Source of the DNA: Ancistrus triradiatus
Taxonomy: Eukaryota > Chordata > Actinopteri > Siluriformes > Loricariidae
Assembly (NCBI GenBank): GCA_025084515.1
Contig: JAJAGP010000879.1
Coordinates: forward strand, 62,001-126,000
Reading direction: 5' to 3'
Length of the DNA: 64,000 nt
In this document: positions 10,438-22,029 of the stretch, in pieces
Layout of the letters: each line of letters starts with the position of its first letter
Position numbering within the stretch: position 1 is the stretch's first letter
Notes under the pieces: generated by a model
What the model saw: only the letters and a program-made list of their open reading frames with translations
Database searches by the model: none
Told to the model about the DNA's origin: nothing
Made by a program: the position numbers and the translations under genes

Positions 10438-11242
10438 ACATAGTCTCCCAATCTTCTTCTGGATCATCCATATGCTCTCTGGAAAACTTCAGACAGCCTG
10501 GACATGTACTGGCTTAAGCAGAGGGACACGTCTGGCACTGCAGGATCTGAGTCCCTCTCAGCATAGTGTGTTACTGATGGTAGCCTTTGTTACTGTTGGT
10601 CCCAGCTCTCTGCAGGTCATTCATCAGGTCCCTCCGTGTAGTTCTTTGATTTTTGCTCACCGTTCTCATGATCATTTTGACCCCATGGGATGAGATCTTG
10701 AGTGGACACACAGATCGAGGGAGATTATCAATGGTCTTGTATGTCTTACAATTGCTCCCACAGTTGATTTATTCACACCAACCTGCTTGCCTATTGTAGA
10801 TTCATTCTTCCCAGCCTGGTGCAGGTCTACAATTTTCTTCCTGGTGTCCTTCGACAGCTCTTTGGTCTTGGCCATGGTTGAGTTTGGAGTCTGACTGTTT
10901 GAGGCTGTGGACAGGTGTCTTTTATACAGATAGCAAGGTCATACAGATGCCATTAATACAGGTAACGAGTGGAGGACAGAAGAGCTTCTTAAAGAAGAAG
11001 TTACAGGTCTGTGAGAGCCAGAAATCTTGCTTGTTTGTCGGTTACCAAATACTTATTTTCCACCACAATTTACAATTAAATTCTTTAAAAATTCTACAAT
11101 GTGATTTCCTGGATTTTTTTCAGATTTTGTCTCTCATAATTGAAGTGTACCTATGATGAAAATTACAGTCCTCTCTCATCTTTCTAAGTCAGAGAACTTG
11201 CATAATCGGTGGTTGACTAAATATTTTTTTTGCCCCACCGTA
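10438..11242 (-). mobile_element. Tc1-A element, 5-prime half, reverse orientation
   Basis: The right edge is an intact family A end (TTGCCCCACCGTA). From right to left come the terminal region, the leader, the transposase start (ATG at 10875 on the minus strand) and the N-terminal half of the gene. It ends near the DDPEEDWE block at 10438. The 3-prime half and the second terminal repeat are missing. Confidence 0.9.
10440..10875 (-). pseudogene. Tc1-A transposase, N-terminal half
   Basis: The minus-strand frame from 10875 opens MAKTKELSKDTRKKIVDLHQ, then AGKNESTIGKQVGVNKSTVG, the first helix-turn-helix of the paired-like DNA-binding domain. A frame change (around 10740) interrupts it before the second helix-turn-helix, where KTYKTIDNLPRS and RDLMNDLQRAG equivalents can be read. 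It ends before the first catalytic aspartate. It is the best preserved first helix-turn-helix of family A in this window. Confidence 0.85.
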
Positions 11243-12078
11243 CATATTGGGTGTAAAGTGGATTGTGAGAAAGTGATAGGACAGGGAGGTTCAGTGTTTC
11301 AGCCACTGGATTATTAATAAGAAGGTATGAATTCAAATCCTAGTTCCAAGAATGGTGTCCAAACAGATCTACTTTCAGTTTTACTGCACCGCAGTGCTTT
11401 GGAAACACTGATATCTAGCCTGACTGCTTGCTGCTGTTACGATGTATCTATTGTCCCATTCAATACAGCACAAACATGATACTTAATGGCCTGTGCTGTA
11501 TTGATGCGCAATGGCTATAATGCAGTGCTGAAGATCGTACACCATTATACTCCATATTCCTTCACTAGCTGTGATGAACTGCACTGTAAAAGCGATCAAT
11601 CCACCAATACATCAGCACTTCACACCCCCATAACAGAACATAGCACCATGTGGCCGCTGTAATAAACAACGGATTGATTGCAGTTACCACATTTACAGTG
11701 GCAGTGATGCAGCAAGGCTTCTCATGGCCCAGTCCACAGGCATTTCTGAAACGCTTGTAAAAGTAGTCATGCATAATGGCTGAGCTTTATGAGCAAAAAA
11801 AGGGGACTGATTGAAAAGCGCAGAATGCGAACTCAATGTGGTTTGCCAAAGGCTGGGAGGTCAGGTTGGCATTTAATGCTGTTGTAAAAACACATTTTAA
11901 TGCTTCGTAATTTATCATTTTGCGAACAAAACCAGCTATGTACTCCGTTCTCCCAAGGTCTATAATTACTGCATTAATAACACACACTCTGTCGTGCAAT
12001 CTTTAGTAGTCTCTAATTATATCTACAATGGAAAACAAACCCGTTTGCTATACCGAGGGAAAGTCACGCTCTTGTTTC
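11243..12078. other. Unassigned stretch with a SINE-like scrap
   Basis: At 11282-11350 TTCAGCCACTGGATTATT followed by GAATTCAAATCC resembles the promoter-bearing head of the tRNA-derived SINE seen at 13810. The remainder shows no recognised feature. Confidence 0.35.
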
Positions 12079-13132
12079 TACAATGCCAAATTAGAAAAAG
12101 TTGGGACGTTATGGACATTGCAAATAAGAAAAGACAGTATTTTTTGCATTTACTTTGACCTTTATTTCATTACAGACAATATGAACCTGAGATATTTCAT
12201 GTTTTGAAGGCAGCTTGTGTTACTTTTCTGCATTAATGCTGCATCACAGAAGTGTAAATGACCTTTACCAAGGGCCTTGACCCGACCCCCTGTCATGACA
12301 GAGCCTGGATTTTGGACTTGTTCCTCATAACAGTCTGGATGGTCTTAAAAAAGATCTGTTATACTGATGGGTCTGAGCACAGTCCCCATTTCCACTGTGT
12401 GATGGTCCATCACAGATGCCTCCGAACCCAGGTAAGTTGACGCCGCTTCTGGACATGGTTATAACATAAGGCTTCTTTTAGCACAGTAACGTTTTAAGTG
12501 GCATTTGTGAATGTAACTCTGTATTGTAGAGCTTGATAAAGGTTTGATAAAGTAATCCCATGTTCATGTGGTTCTTTCAGCTATTGATGAATGACGGTTC
12601 TTGATGCAGTGCCATCTGAGGGATCAGAGATCACCCCTCTTCAGTTTAGGCTTGTGCCTTTATGCACTGAAATTCCTCCAGATTCCTTTAATGATATCAT
12701 CATTTAGTGATATTATGCACTGTAGAGGAAGAAATATGTAAATCCCATGAAATCTTTCTTTGAGGAACACTGTTAGTAAACATTTCAATCATTTGTTGAT
12801 AAACTGGAGATCCTCTGCCCACCTTTGCTCCTCAAAGACTCAGCCTTTTCATGGATCCTGCTTTTGTACCAAATCATGATTATAATCACCTGTTGAAATC
12901 ACATCATTGTTTAGGGTTTTTTTATTTCACATCACTAGCTCTAAATCGCCCCAACTATTTTTGGAATGTGTTGGAGGCTTGAAATTCAGGAATGGATGTT
13001 TATTGACAAACAAAATGAAATATCTCAGGTTCACACTAACTGCAATGCAATAAAAGTCAAAGTAAATGTACGGATCATTTTTCTTACCTGCTTTTTCCAT
13101 ACCGTCCCAACTTTTTCTGATTTGGGGTTGTA
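12079..13132 (-). mobile_element. Tc1-D element with both terminal repeats (1.05 kb)
   Basis: The left end reads TACAATGCCAAATTAG, then AAAAAGTTGGGAC. The right end, inverted, reads ATACAACCCCAAATCAG, then AAAAAGTTGGGAC, so the terminal inverted repeats are about 29 bp. It is the only D copy here with both ends. The minus strand encodes a decayed Tc1-like transposase. It is shorter than a full element and so internally deleted. Confidence 0.85.
12225..12830 (-). pseudogene. Tc1-D transposase remnant
   Basis: Minus-strand reading: near 12815 the N-terminus is recognisable (GRGSPVYQQ equivalent). Next come the linker with HSSIADR-like text and TTWTWDYFIK. The catalytic part follows as DHPDCYEEQVQNPGSVM, then VKALGKGHLHFCDAAL, typical of the central Tc1 catalytic region. 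It stops at about 12225, so the second aspartate and the glutamate are missing. Multiple stops and frame changes. Function is lost. Confidence 0.7.
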
Positions 13133-13800
13133 TAACATCATGTCTTCCCATTGTATTTAGGACAAGGCCATGGAAATTTTGCGACTGTTCAGTAATTTAT
13201 ATGTGTAATTTCTGCTGCTGAATTACACCTTTATTGGCTCATAAAATGCATCATTGTAGGTCTCTAATGGTTAATGAGCAGTTGTTCTGGGAATGTGGTT
13301 GAACAGCAAATTATTTTTTTAAACAAGCTGGAAAGTGTCTGAATTTAGTGTGACACGAATTACAGCTTGCGTTTTGTGCCAGTCTTACTTGTGTACTAAA
13401 ATAACTAACAACCTAATTAAACATCAAGTGATAGAAAACTCAAGCCTCCACATTTGACAGGTCTATTAAAACTGAAAGCTCAACGTTGTTGTTTTTTTCT
13501 GCCCACAGCTAAAATATGAACTCTACATAACACTGGTTCTTTATCATTGGACACAAAAGTCTTGTAGTATTTTTTTCAGCGTAATTCTATGAATTATCAG
13601 TTCTGTGCTTAAACAACTTGGAACCAGAAATGAGAATGGATGTGAGTGCACTTGATGTTTTATTACATTAGGTGACAACAGAAATAGGAAGAAAAAAAGA
13701 CAAGAAACAGGCAGAAACTAAGATAAAATGTGCACTACACACAAGAATAAATGCGGAGGGCAGGGTCATGCTCCCCTTGCTAAGCCTTGTCCACATTCAA
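13133..13800. other. Unassigned stretch, possibly conserved non-coding
   Basis: No transposon or coding motif. The part at 13190-13440 contains several homeodomain-type TAAT or ATTA sites (AATTACACC, GGTTAATGAGC, CCTAATTAAAC) and looks less decayed than the surrounding repeats. This is only a pattern impression. Confidence 0.3.
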
Positions 13801-13809
13801 GTGGACACT

Positions 13810-13970
13810 GTGCTAGCCTAGCGACTAAGTTACTAGACTATGGAAGAGAAGGTCCAGAGTTCAAATCATGCATCTGCCAAGCTGTTGGGTCATTGAACAA
13901 GACCCTTAACATACAATTCCTTGGATTGAAAGATTATAAGTTGATCTGGGTAAGATGTCTGTAAATGTTA
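13810..13970 (+). repeat. tRNA-derived SINE, degraded
   Basis: GTGCTAGCCTAGCGACTAAG and GAGTTCAAATCATGC stand where the A-box and B-box of a tRNA-type RNA polymerase III promoter are expected. The body (CTGTTGGGTCATTGAACAAG, then ACCCTTAAC) and the tail (TCTGGGTAAGATGTCTGTAA) match the inverted copies at 24690, 39211 and 63783. Too mutated to be a functional tRNA gene. Confidence 0.6.
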
Positions 13971-13988
13971 GTGCCTCCAATGGGCAGC

Positions 13989-14240
13989 AATGTCAGAACT
14001 GGACCTTAGTGCAATGAGTCCTGTTTACTTTTCCATCACATGGACAGTCTGGTATTTCTTCACCATTTACCTGGGGACGTCTTGGCAGCAGGGTGACTGT
14101 GGGAATAAGATGAACCAGTGTGGTACTCTGGGTAATGTTCTGCTGGAAAACCCATTCACGTGGACGTTAATTTGATGTGCAGCACCTACCTGAACATCGT
14201 TATGGATCAGGTGCTTTTAATGTTTCGGCTGATCGGTGTG
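13989..14240 (+). mobile_element. Tc1-H element fragment
   Basis: Sequence from AGAACTGGACCTTAGTG through GGTAATGTTCTGCTGG matches my memory of a fish Tc1-like transposase middle (ANVLLENP in the best frame). It ends with TTTCGGCTGATCGGTGTG, the terminal repeat of that family (usual form GTTATGGCTGATCGGTGTA). Only one end and a deleted interior are present. The assignment rests on recalled family sequence, not on a second copy here. Confidence 0.5.
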
Positions 14241-15119
14241 TAATTCTAAAGCATTACCCCAATATAGGAACGTTACGCTTCTAGTCAATCATCCACATTA
14301 AACCAAATAGAAAAGATTAATGCGCTGCTTGCTGTTGCTGGCTTCTTGTATAGTTTCCCTGAATGCAGAACTTTCTTTTTAACAAAGTCATGTATGACTT
14401 TTAAAGTTTCTGGGCCAAGTCAAAAGGATTATCGCCAAAAACGTTTATCTGTTCTTGGCCTATGGCAGGTTGTAAATCATTTTGTATGAGCTTGGTTTTA
14501 CTAAGTGTAAGCTCACCATCAGGCACAGTCAGGGTGAAGGGTGAAGAGGTGTAAATAAGAAGCACAATCTCATGTTATAAAAAGTCTTTATTAGCTGCAA
14601 AGGACTGATGTCTGTGTCAAATGTAGCACTGAGGAGAGATTTTATTTGCTCGGTTTGACTTTCTATCATGTCACTTTTATATTTTGTGGACAGTTTGATG
14701 CAGGAAACACTGGTGGTTCACTGGTGACACCCTCATTTATTTTCACTGATAAACTGGATTCAAAAGACTGCAGGTTCTTTGCAGTGACCACTTCTTCATT
14801 CAATTTCCCTATTTCCCACTTTTCTGCAACTGCTTTTTGCCAAGCCATCTTTATTTGCGTGTTTACACTAACAAAATGAATGGTCAAAGAACTATTAGTT
14901 TTCTGTATTAGTTACAGAGCACCATGTTCCTGCCAGCAAGGAAACTGTTAGTGGGAAAACCACTGAGAAAAAAAAAAAGGGGGGGGGGGTGGAATTATGT
15001 AGGACCAGTGATTAATTTGTGTCAGATTATGCCAGAACAAGGTCCGGTTCCTTTCTATTTGGAGCTCATCCATAGGTTCTGGCACTTATTTATGTTGATC
15101 CAGCACCTCTGTGTCTTTA
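14241..15119. other. Unassigned stretch with an A/G homopolymer junction
   Basis: Contains an 11-base A run followed directly by a run of about 11 G at 14968-14989. No gene motif was recognised in the short frames on either strand around 14646-14887. Confidence 0.4.
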
Positions 15120-16693
15120 TAAAGTGGGGCAAAAAAGTATTTAGTCAGCCAACTGATTGTGCAAGTTCTCCTACTTAGAAAGATGAGAGAGGTCTGTAAT
15201 TTTCATCATAGGTACACTTCAACTATGAGAGACAAAATGAGAAAAAAAATCCCGGAAATCACATTGTAGGATTTCTAAAGAATTTAATTGTAACTCTTAG
15301 TGGAAAATAAGTATTTGGTCACCTACAAACAAGCAATATTTCTGGCTCTCACAGACCTGTAACTTCTTCTTTAAGAAGCTCTTCTGTCCTCCACTCATTA
15401 CCTGTATTAATGGCTCCTGTTTGACTTCGTTACCTGTATAAAAGACACCTGTCCACAGCCTCAAACAGTCAGACTCCAAACTCAACTATGGCCAAGACCA
15501 AAGACCTGTCAAAGCACACCAGGAAGAAAATTGTAGACCTGCAGCAGGCTGGGAAGAGTGAACCTCTCTCCCCATGTTGGTGTGAATAAATCAACTGTGG
15601 GGGCAATTGTAAAAACATGGAAGACATACAAGACCATTGATAATCTCCCTCGATCTGGGGCCCCACGCAAGATCTCATCCCATGGGGTCAAAATGATCAT
15701 GAGATTCATGAGCAAAAATCCAAGATCTACATGGAGGGACCTGATGAATGACCTGCAGAGAGCTGAGACCAAAGTAACAAAGGTTACTATCAGTAACACA
15801 CTACGCTGAGATGGACTCAGATCCTGCAGTGCCAGGCGTGTCCCCCTGCTTAAGCCAGTACCATGTCCAGGTCTGTCTCAAGTTGACCAGAGAGCATATG
15901 GATGATCCAGAAGAGGATTGGGAGAATATCATGTGGTCAGATGATAGCAAAATAGAAGTTTTTGGTGAAAACTCAACTTGTCGTGTTTGGAGGAAAAAGG
16001 ATGCTGAGTTGAACACCATACCTACTGTGAAACATGGGGGTGGACACATCATGCTTTGGGGCTGTTTTTCTGCAGAGGGGACAGGACGACTGATCCGTGT
16101 TAAGGGAAGAATGAATGGGGCCATGTATCGTGAGATTTTAAGCCAAAACCTCCTTCCATCAGTGAGAGCATTGAAGATGGAACGTGGCTGGGGCTTCCAG
16201 CATGACAATGATCCCAAACACACCGCTCGGGCAATGAAGGAGTGGCTCTGTAAAAAGCATTTCAAGGTCCTAGAGTGGCCTAGCCAGTCTCCAGACCTCA
16301 ACCTCATAGAAAATTTCTGGAGGGAGTTGAAAGTCCGCGTTGCCCCAAAACATCACTGCTCTAGAGGAGATCTGCATGGAGGAATGGGCCAAAATACCAG
16401 CTACAGTGTGTGCCAACCTGGTGAAGACTTACAGGAAACGTTTGACCTCTGTCATTGCCAACAAAGGTTATGTTACAAAGTACTGAATTGAACTTTTGTT
16501 ATTGACCAAATACTTATTTTCCACCATGACTTGCAATTAAATTCTTTAAAAAGTGCTTTCCTGGATTTTGTTTCTCATTTTGTCTTTCATAGTTGAAGTG
16601 TACTTATGATGAAAATTACAGACCTCTCTCATCTTTCTAAGTCAGAGAACTTGCACAATCAGTGGCTGACTAAATACTTCTTTGCCCACTGTA
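15120..16693 (+). mobile_element. Tc1-A element, near full length (1.57 kb)
   Basis: This is the reference copy for family A in the window. The left end reads AAGTGGGGCAAAAAAGTATT and the right end CTTTGCCCACTGTA. Subterminal sequences are inverted as well, including the GACAAAATGAG and CTCATTTTGTC blocks about 110 bp inside, so the inverted ends are long (about 180-200 bp). The transposase lies between 15488 and 16491. Size and layout are typical of fish Tc1 elements. It is flanked by TA as expected. Confidence 0.95.
15488..16491 (+). pseudogene. Tc1-A transposase, nearly full length with frameshifts
   Basis: The start is MAKTKDLSKHTRKK at 15488. A small deletion in the first helix-turn-helix shifts the frame near 15555. 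The second helix-turn-helix (WKTYKTIDNLPRSGAP) is in the 15558-15809 frame. The catalytic core is in a third, 226-codon frame (15811-16491) with MWSDDSK for the first aspartate, QHDNDPKHT for the second and LNLIENFW for the glutamate. I count 34 residues between the DND aspartate and the glutamate, as in DD34E enzymes. The three catalytic residues survive, but two frameshifts and a shifted C-terminus (GGMGQNTSYSV instead of an EEWAKIPA block) make it non-functional. Confidence 0.95.
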
Positions 16694-17227
16694 TATACAA
16701 TAAAATGAAAATAAGCTATATCAATAAACATATTTTGATTTGAATACTTATTTATGTGTAACCTCTTTACAAAACCTGAGTCAGCTCATTTTCTTTGATG
16801 GTGACTGCAGGCCTAGTGTAATTAGATCATCAGTCATGCATTGAGGGCCAGCGAACGATGAGGTATCGAAATGGAGACAAAAAGACAACTGACAGTTAGA
16901 CAATGTGAGTAAGTTTTTTTCACTGATATAGATATTCTAATTTGAAGGCTATTGAATTAGGTGTTATTGTATTCCACTTGTCGGATCGCTCCACGCTCGC
17001 TGGTCTTTTGCTTGATGCTTTACAAAGTAAGCACTCTGTATGATATGAAAAGAAGCTAGAAAACAAATGTTGTTATACGATATTACACAAACAATGCAGT
17101 AAGATTGCAATTCATTGTATGATATTAGTATTTCAGTATAGTATTTAGTATTTCGTTGTAACAAGAAAAGTAAGTCATTAAAAAGACATCATTATGTTGT
17201 AATTATGAGAAAATGTCTAGTGGTAAA
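16694..17227. other. Unassigned AT-rich stretch
   Basis: Nothing recognised apart from short direct repeats such as GTATTTCAGTATAGTATTTA near 17126. Confidence 0.45.
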
Positions 17228-17815
17228 GGGAAAGTTATATCCCCTGATTGCGAAGGAGGAAGAGGGGGTGACGCCACAAGAGGGAGGAGGCGGGGTAAGC
17301 CTTGCCGCTGCAAGCAAGCCCAAAAAGGCAGCCAAGGAAGAAGCAGCATTAGAGTGATAGAGGGGCTTGCCCTACACTAAATTCTATGCCCTAACTTCAC
17401 CAGACAGTCTCCCGACTGCCCCCGGCTGGTGATCTACCAAGAGCTAGCCTACCTTTGTCCCTAACCCAAAAAACAGCGCTCTACAAAAATTGATAGCCGT
17501 GTGAGGGCTGGGAGATGCTAATAGGCTGGAATTGCCTTTAAAATGGTGGGCCAACACGAACCAGGTGCAAGGCTCAAGGCAATCGCGGGTCCCGTGAGGG
17601 CTGGTACAAACCACGCAAGGGTATGTGTGCGGATGATGTGACCACCTGTGTGGGCTACAAGGTGTACTTACATAGCCCAAACAACAGGTGCCACCACTTA
17701 TGCACATTATGCCATATAGGGGCTGGTGCATGTGTGATCACGCTGAGCGTGCTCACGTCGCAAGTGAGTCAACGCTGACCTCTAGCGTCCAAAGCCAGAG
17801 CCAGCGTGACCCATA
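17228..17815 (-). repeat. GC-rich dispersed repeat, copy d
   Basis: On the minus strand the head reads TATTATGGGTCACGCTGG, then GGACGCTAGAGGTCAGCG and TTGACTCAC. The core is CpG-decayed (GTGATCACACATGCACC). A CACCTGTTG motif and a TATGTAAG in the TATA position follow. After that come GTTAGGGACAAAGGTAGGCT, GGTGAAGTTAGGGC, TGGCGTCACCCCC and CTTCGCAATCAGGGG. It abuts a LINE fragment at its head side. Confidence 0.7.
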
Positions 17816-17839
17816 ATACAAAGAATGGAAGAAACAGTA

Positions 17840-18840
17840 TTAGTCATGTTTTACGGTAACAGTGACTAATGATCTGCTGCTGTCTGGTGATTGGACAATT
17901 GTGTCAGTGCTGGTTTTGATACAGTTGATCATCACTTATAAAACACAGGAGCGTTGTGTTAGTGCCAGGGGTTTGGCTCTTGAATGTTTCATCTCTTACC
18001 TCTGTGAAAGATCCTTTGCAGTAAATATTGGATACAGTTCTGTTTGTTTTTTTTTTTGCAGTGAGCTGTGGAGTCCCTCAGGGGTCAATTCTGTGCCCTA
18101 TTGTATTTTTCATATATATTCCCTCTAGGTCGTAATATCTGAAGTCATATCTCATTGCCTTCTTCTGCTGACTCGATATATCTGCACCTTCTGTTCAGGT
18201 TAGGTGTCTTCTAATATCAATGCCCCGGATGTCCAATTACATTTTGCAGGGTAATAAAAGTGAGTCAGAGGTTATTGTCTACTGCCCACCTAAAATGTCC
18301 AGTCTGGGAAAGTTAGACCCCTCTAGTGCCTCCTGTCAAACTTCATGCAAAGAACTTTGTGATCTTTAATAAAGGGCAAGAGTTTGACAAAACATCTAGC
18401 CATCAAAAGCAAGTTTCTACACATTTTCACAAATCCTTTTCACAAATCCATCAATATGGGAATCAAATCCACAATTTTGTTTTACACCATTTATTTTCTG
18501 GACTAGTGCTAGTTCAAATGCTGCAGCTCAGCTACTCAAGCATAATAAAGGAACAGCAATATTACAGTAATCTTAGCATCACTTCATTGCCTTTAAATCA
18601 ATTTAAGACTTAAACCTTGTGGGCTTTTAAAGCACTTACTGTACTGTCACCATTTACATAGAGTATATGAGCTGTTAGAGAAACCACATCTTTTAACACA
18701 AGTCAGCTCTCGATATAAGACAAATACTGACAAGCCACTGCAAGCTGCTGTCCAAAAGCATTGGAATAACTTAACAAGCTACCGACTGAGACAGGGTAAA
18801 GGCAACACAAGGTCATATCGTTGGATATATCACTGCTGGT
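17840..18840 (+). pseudogene. L2/CR1-like LINE reverse transcriptase, decayed
   Basis: Plus strand, with frame changes. VTNDLLL and DTVDHH-type text sit near 17865-17935, then LALECFISYLCERSFAVNIG (17970-18040) and SCGVPQGSIL (18063-18092), a hallmark reverse-transcriptase motif. SESEVIVYCPPKMSSL (about 18266-18310), PVKLHAKNFVIFNKG (from 18329), SNAAAQLLKHNK (about 18515) and HWNNLTSYRL (about 18760) follow in the order expected for the C-terminal half of L2-clade ORF2. The YxDD catalytic block is not visible. Strongly mutated and inactive. Confidence 0.75.
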
Positions 18841-19232
18841 CACACAGTGCCATGTGTCAGCCTCACATTACCCTAATCTGTATACATAAAGCTGATAGAC
18901 ACCTTTAATTAGTTGGTGTCATTCATAGATCGAAAGGTAAAGTGCAATGTCCTCTAAAAATAAATCTAATGACCTCTCTGAATGCTGGAGACATCTTCTT
19001 TGGTCAGAGGAACAAAACCGGAGGCAGATAAAAGTGCAAGTGTGGGAGGTTAATTCTTAAAGTTAGACAAAGTAAACATTTAAGGGCAGTCAACACGGAT
19101 AGAAATGAATCACAGTGCTAATAAAGGACACAACTAAGCTCTAAAGTTAAGCAAGGAAAATGGACCCAGGACTAGACAACTGGAAAAATAAGGCAAAAAC
19201 AAATAGCGAAAGGCTAAAGCTAACAAAACAGG
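18841..19232. other. Unassigned stretch
   Basis: No gene motif. The last 100 bp (AAGGCTAAAGCTAACAAAAC) resemble the sequence right of the element at 19233-19814 (GCTAATGCTAACAGGGG), so both may be host sequence of one older repeat split by the insertion. Confidence 0.35.
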
Positions 19233-19814
19233 GAGTGTGTTTACATGCGCTTAATAATCTGATAGCTGCAGAAAATCAGATTTTGTCATTAATCCGATCA
19301 ACGAGTATACATGCACTTAAGTAATCAGATAATGGGAAACCTAATGGGTTTAATGACTCGGGTAATAATCGGGATATCTACTTTGCAGCCAGACAATAAT
19401 CTCACAGAAATATGTGACACAAACTTCGAACGTTATTATCATATAATCAAATTATTCATTTTCTCATGTATATTTCAGTGTCTCCCCAAAAGTGTCCAGA
19501 TCCAGTGAGAAAACAACCTCTAAAATCAATAGAAAATGAGACTCGATAAAGCCAAGTCTTTAAAAAAAAACATGGACCTGGCAACCGTGGAAGAATGCTC
19601 TGGCACAAGCGCAATCTGAAAACACAGATTATAATTGGCTTGCTGGTATACATGCTATGAGTAATCCGATTACTGGAATAAAATCCAGCTCTCTCTATTG
19701 GATTTCTTAATCTGATTTCTAGATCGGAGTATGCTGTGTACATGACCATTGAATAATCAGATGACTGCAGAAATCTGATCATTATCGGATTATTAAGTGC
19801 ATGTATACACACTC
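19233..19814. mobile_element. 582-bp non-autonomous element with inverted ends
   Basis: The left end GAGTGTGTTTACATGCGCTT pairs with the inverted right end GAGTGTGTATACATGCACTT, followed by AATAATC-(C/T)-GAT on both sides. Interior sequence on both halves repeats the (A)ATCNGAT theme. No transposase motif. A partial relative lies at 47258-47360 (GTGTGTTTACATACAC). Superfamily not determined. Confidence 0.75.
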
Positions 19815-20295
19815 ACAGCTAATGCTAACAGGGGTTAACATAGACAAGGCTAATCTTAAAATGGGGATCGTATAAGAGATAGGTAGGAACACCTAGCAAA
19901 AGTGACAGGAAAACAGACTAACCAGAGTCAGAAGCAGGAATTGGCAGGAGCAGACTCACATGGAAACACACAACTGGCAACACAGTAAATAGAAGGGAAG
20001 CTGGCTGTAACGCTGCCTTCAAGTTATCGGTGTAACTTCCTACTTATGAGTTCGGAGGTCATAATGATGAAATCATATGCAGTTAAGTGGATTTTGGTCG
20101 GCTGGACACCATAAGAAATCTTTTTTTTGTGATCAACTATTTATTATTACATATGGAAAACATACAATACAGTATACATCTCTGAGACATACAGGAAAAG
20201 AAGGAACAATCAGAATTTCCAACTAGTAAATACAAATTTATGTGCACTCATCTTGTAAATACAATATTTTCGAGAGCACCTGAAGGCAGCATAAT
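19815..20295. other. Unassigned stretch
   Basis: Repeat-like, purine-rich text (ACCAGAGTCAGAAGCAGG, then AACTGGCAACACAG) to about 20010, then AT-rich sequence. No coding signal. Confidence 0.35.
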
Positions 20296-21447
20296 TACAG
20301 TAGTGCTTGAAAGTTTGTGAAACTTTTTCTATAATTTTCTATATTTTTGCATAAATAAGACCTAAAACATCATCAGATTTTCACACAAGTCTTAAACGTA
20401 GATAAAGAGAACCCAGTTAAACAAATGAGACAAAAATATTATACTTGGTCATTTTTTTATTGAGGAAAATGATCCAATGTTACATATTAGTGAGTGGCTA
20501 ATACCACCCCCACCACCGTGTTTCACAGATGGGATAAGGTTCTTATGGTGGAATGCTGTGTTTTCCTGTCTCCAAACATAACGCTTTTTGTTTAAACCAA
20601 AAAGTTCTATTTTAGTCTCATCCATCTACAAAACATTCTTCCAATAGCCTTCTGGCTTGTCCACGTGATCTTTAGCAAACTGCAGACGAGCAGCAATGTT
20701 CTTTTTGGAGAGCAGTGGCTTTCTCCTTACAACCCTGCCATGCACACCATTGTTGTTCAGTGTTCTTCTGATGGTGGACTCATGAACATTAACATTAGCC
20801 ACTGTGAGAGAGGCCTTCAGTTGCTTAGAAGTTACCCTGGGGTCCTTTGTGACCTCACCAACTATTACACACTTTTCTCTTGGAGTGATCTTTGTTGGTC
20901 GACCACTCCTGGGGAGGGTAACAATTGTCTTGAATTTCCTCCATTTCTACACAATCTGTCTGACTGTGGATTTGCGGAGTCCCAACTCTTTAGAGATGGT
21001 TTTGTAACCTTTTCCAGCCTGATGAGCATCAACAACTCTTTTTCTGAGGTCCTCAGAAATCTCCTTTGTTCGTGCCATGATACACTTCCACAAACATGTG
21101 TTGTGAAGAGCAGACTTTGATAGATCTCTGTTCTTTAAATAAAACAGGGTGCCCACTCACACCTGATTGGCATCCCATTGATAGAAAACATCTGGCTCCA
21201 ATTTCACCTTCACATTAACTGCTAATCCTAGAGGTTCACATACTTTTGCCACTCACTAATATGTAATATTGGATCATTTTCCACAATAAATAAATGACCA
21301 TGTATAATATTTTTGTCTAATTTGTTTAACTGGGTTCTCTTTATCTACTTTTAGGACTTGTGTGAAAATCTGATGATGCTTTAGGCCATATTTATGCAGA
21401 AATGTAGACAATTCTAAAGGGTTCACAAACTTTCAAGCACCACTGTA
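20296..21447 (-). mobile_element. Tc1-B element, internally deleted (1.15 kb)
   Basis: Ends TACAGTAGTGCTTGAAAG and CTTTCAAGCACCACTGTA are both intact. The transposase is on the minus strand, starting at 21078. Its catalytic C-terminal half is missing: after the PSVKHG equivalent at about 20512 the sequence jumps straight to the 3-prime terminal region. Confidence 0.92.
20510..21078 (-). pseudogene. Tc1-B transposase, N-terminal half
   Basis: It reads MARTKEISEDLRKRVVDAHQ from 21078, then AGKGYKTISKELGLRKSTVR (first helix-turn-helix). A stop follows at 20947. After it the second helix-turn-helix and linker continue (KFKTIVTLPRSGRP), and the ARRKPLLSKKN block is recognisable around 20720. The conserved MDETKI region that carries the first aspartate is at about 20620. 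The rest of the catalytic core is deleted. Not functional. Confidence 0.9.
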
Positions 21448-22029
21448 GACAGTCAGCTATGATAAGTGAAAAGGGACAAAAAGCAGCCTGTCTTGGATGA
21501 TGCAACCGTAAGTGGACACAGGTGGTGCTTCATGGGGAAATAAGAAAACTCTCTCATATAACCACACATGGCCAGGCATGAAAAGTAAAACCCTCACATC
21601 ACTGTCCAGGACGTGCAGGAACATTTGGAAGAAAGTGAATAAACTTGCACATGACAAACAGTAATTTTTCAATACATTAAATTCAACAAGCAGCAGGCTT
21701 TTCTTTGTGTCTTTGTTTCTTTTATGGTTATTTTCCACATTTGATGCCCTGCTTTTCCTGAAAAGGGTTAGTAACTTTGTCCTGCCAAAGCAAGAGTAAC
21801 CTGGACAGAATGGCAGTCCAGTTGCTGTTGTGGAGATTATCCCCTGACCAGCCTCCCGTCCCTGGGACACAGCCAATCATGTCTGCACCAGAAGACACTC
21901 GAATCCTGCTCTCAGCGGTGGTGGGAGAGCAAATGAGACTGCTGAGTCATCCGAGCTAGAGCAGATGTTACATCATATTTAAGTTTCTTTCCTGTAAAGG
22001 CTGTGTAAACTTCTTTTCATTTAGAAACT
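21448..22029. other. Unassigned stretch
   Basis: A 139-codon open frame lies on the minus strand (21457-21876) and a 60-codon frame on the plus strand (21777-21959). Neither shows a recognisable domain or splice context. Not called. Confidence 0.35.

Noticed and set aside
13810..13970. Possible tRNA gene
   Set aside because: Only A- and B-box-like sequences are present; no cloverleaf can be drawn and the same unit recurs as a SINE.
15801..16307. 168-codon minus-strand open frame opposite the Tc1-A catalytic core
   Set aside because: Antisense shadow of a transposase; the sense strand carries all DD34E motifs.
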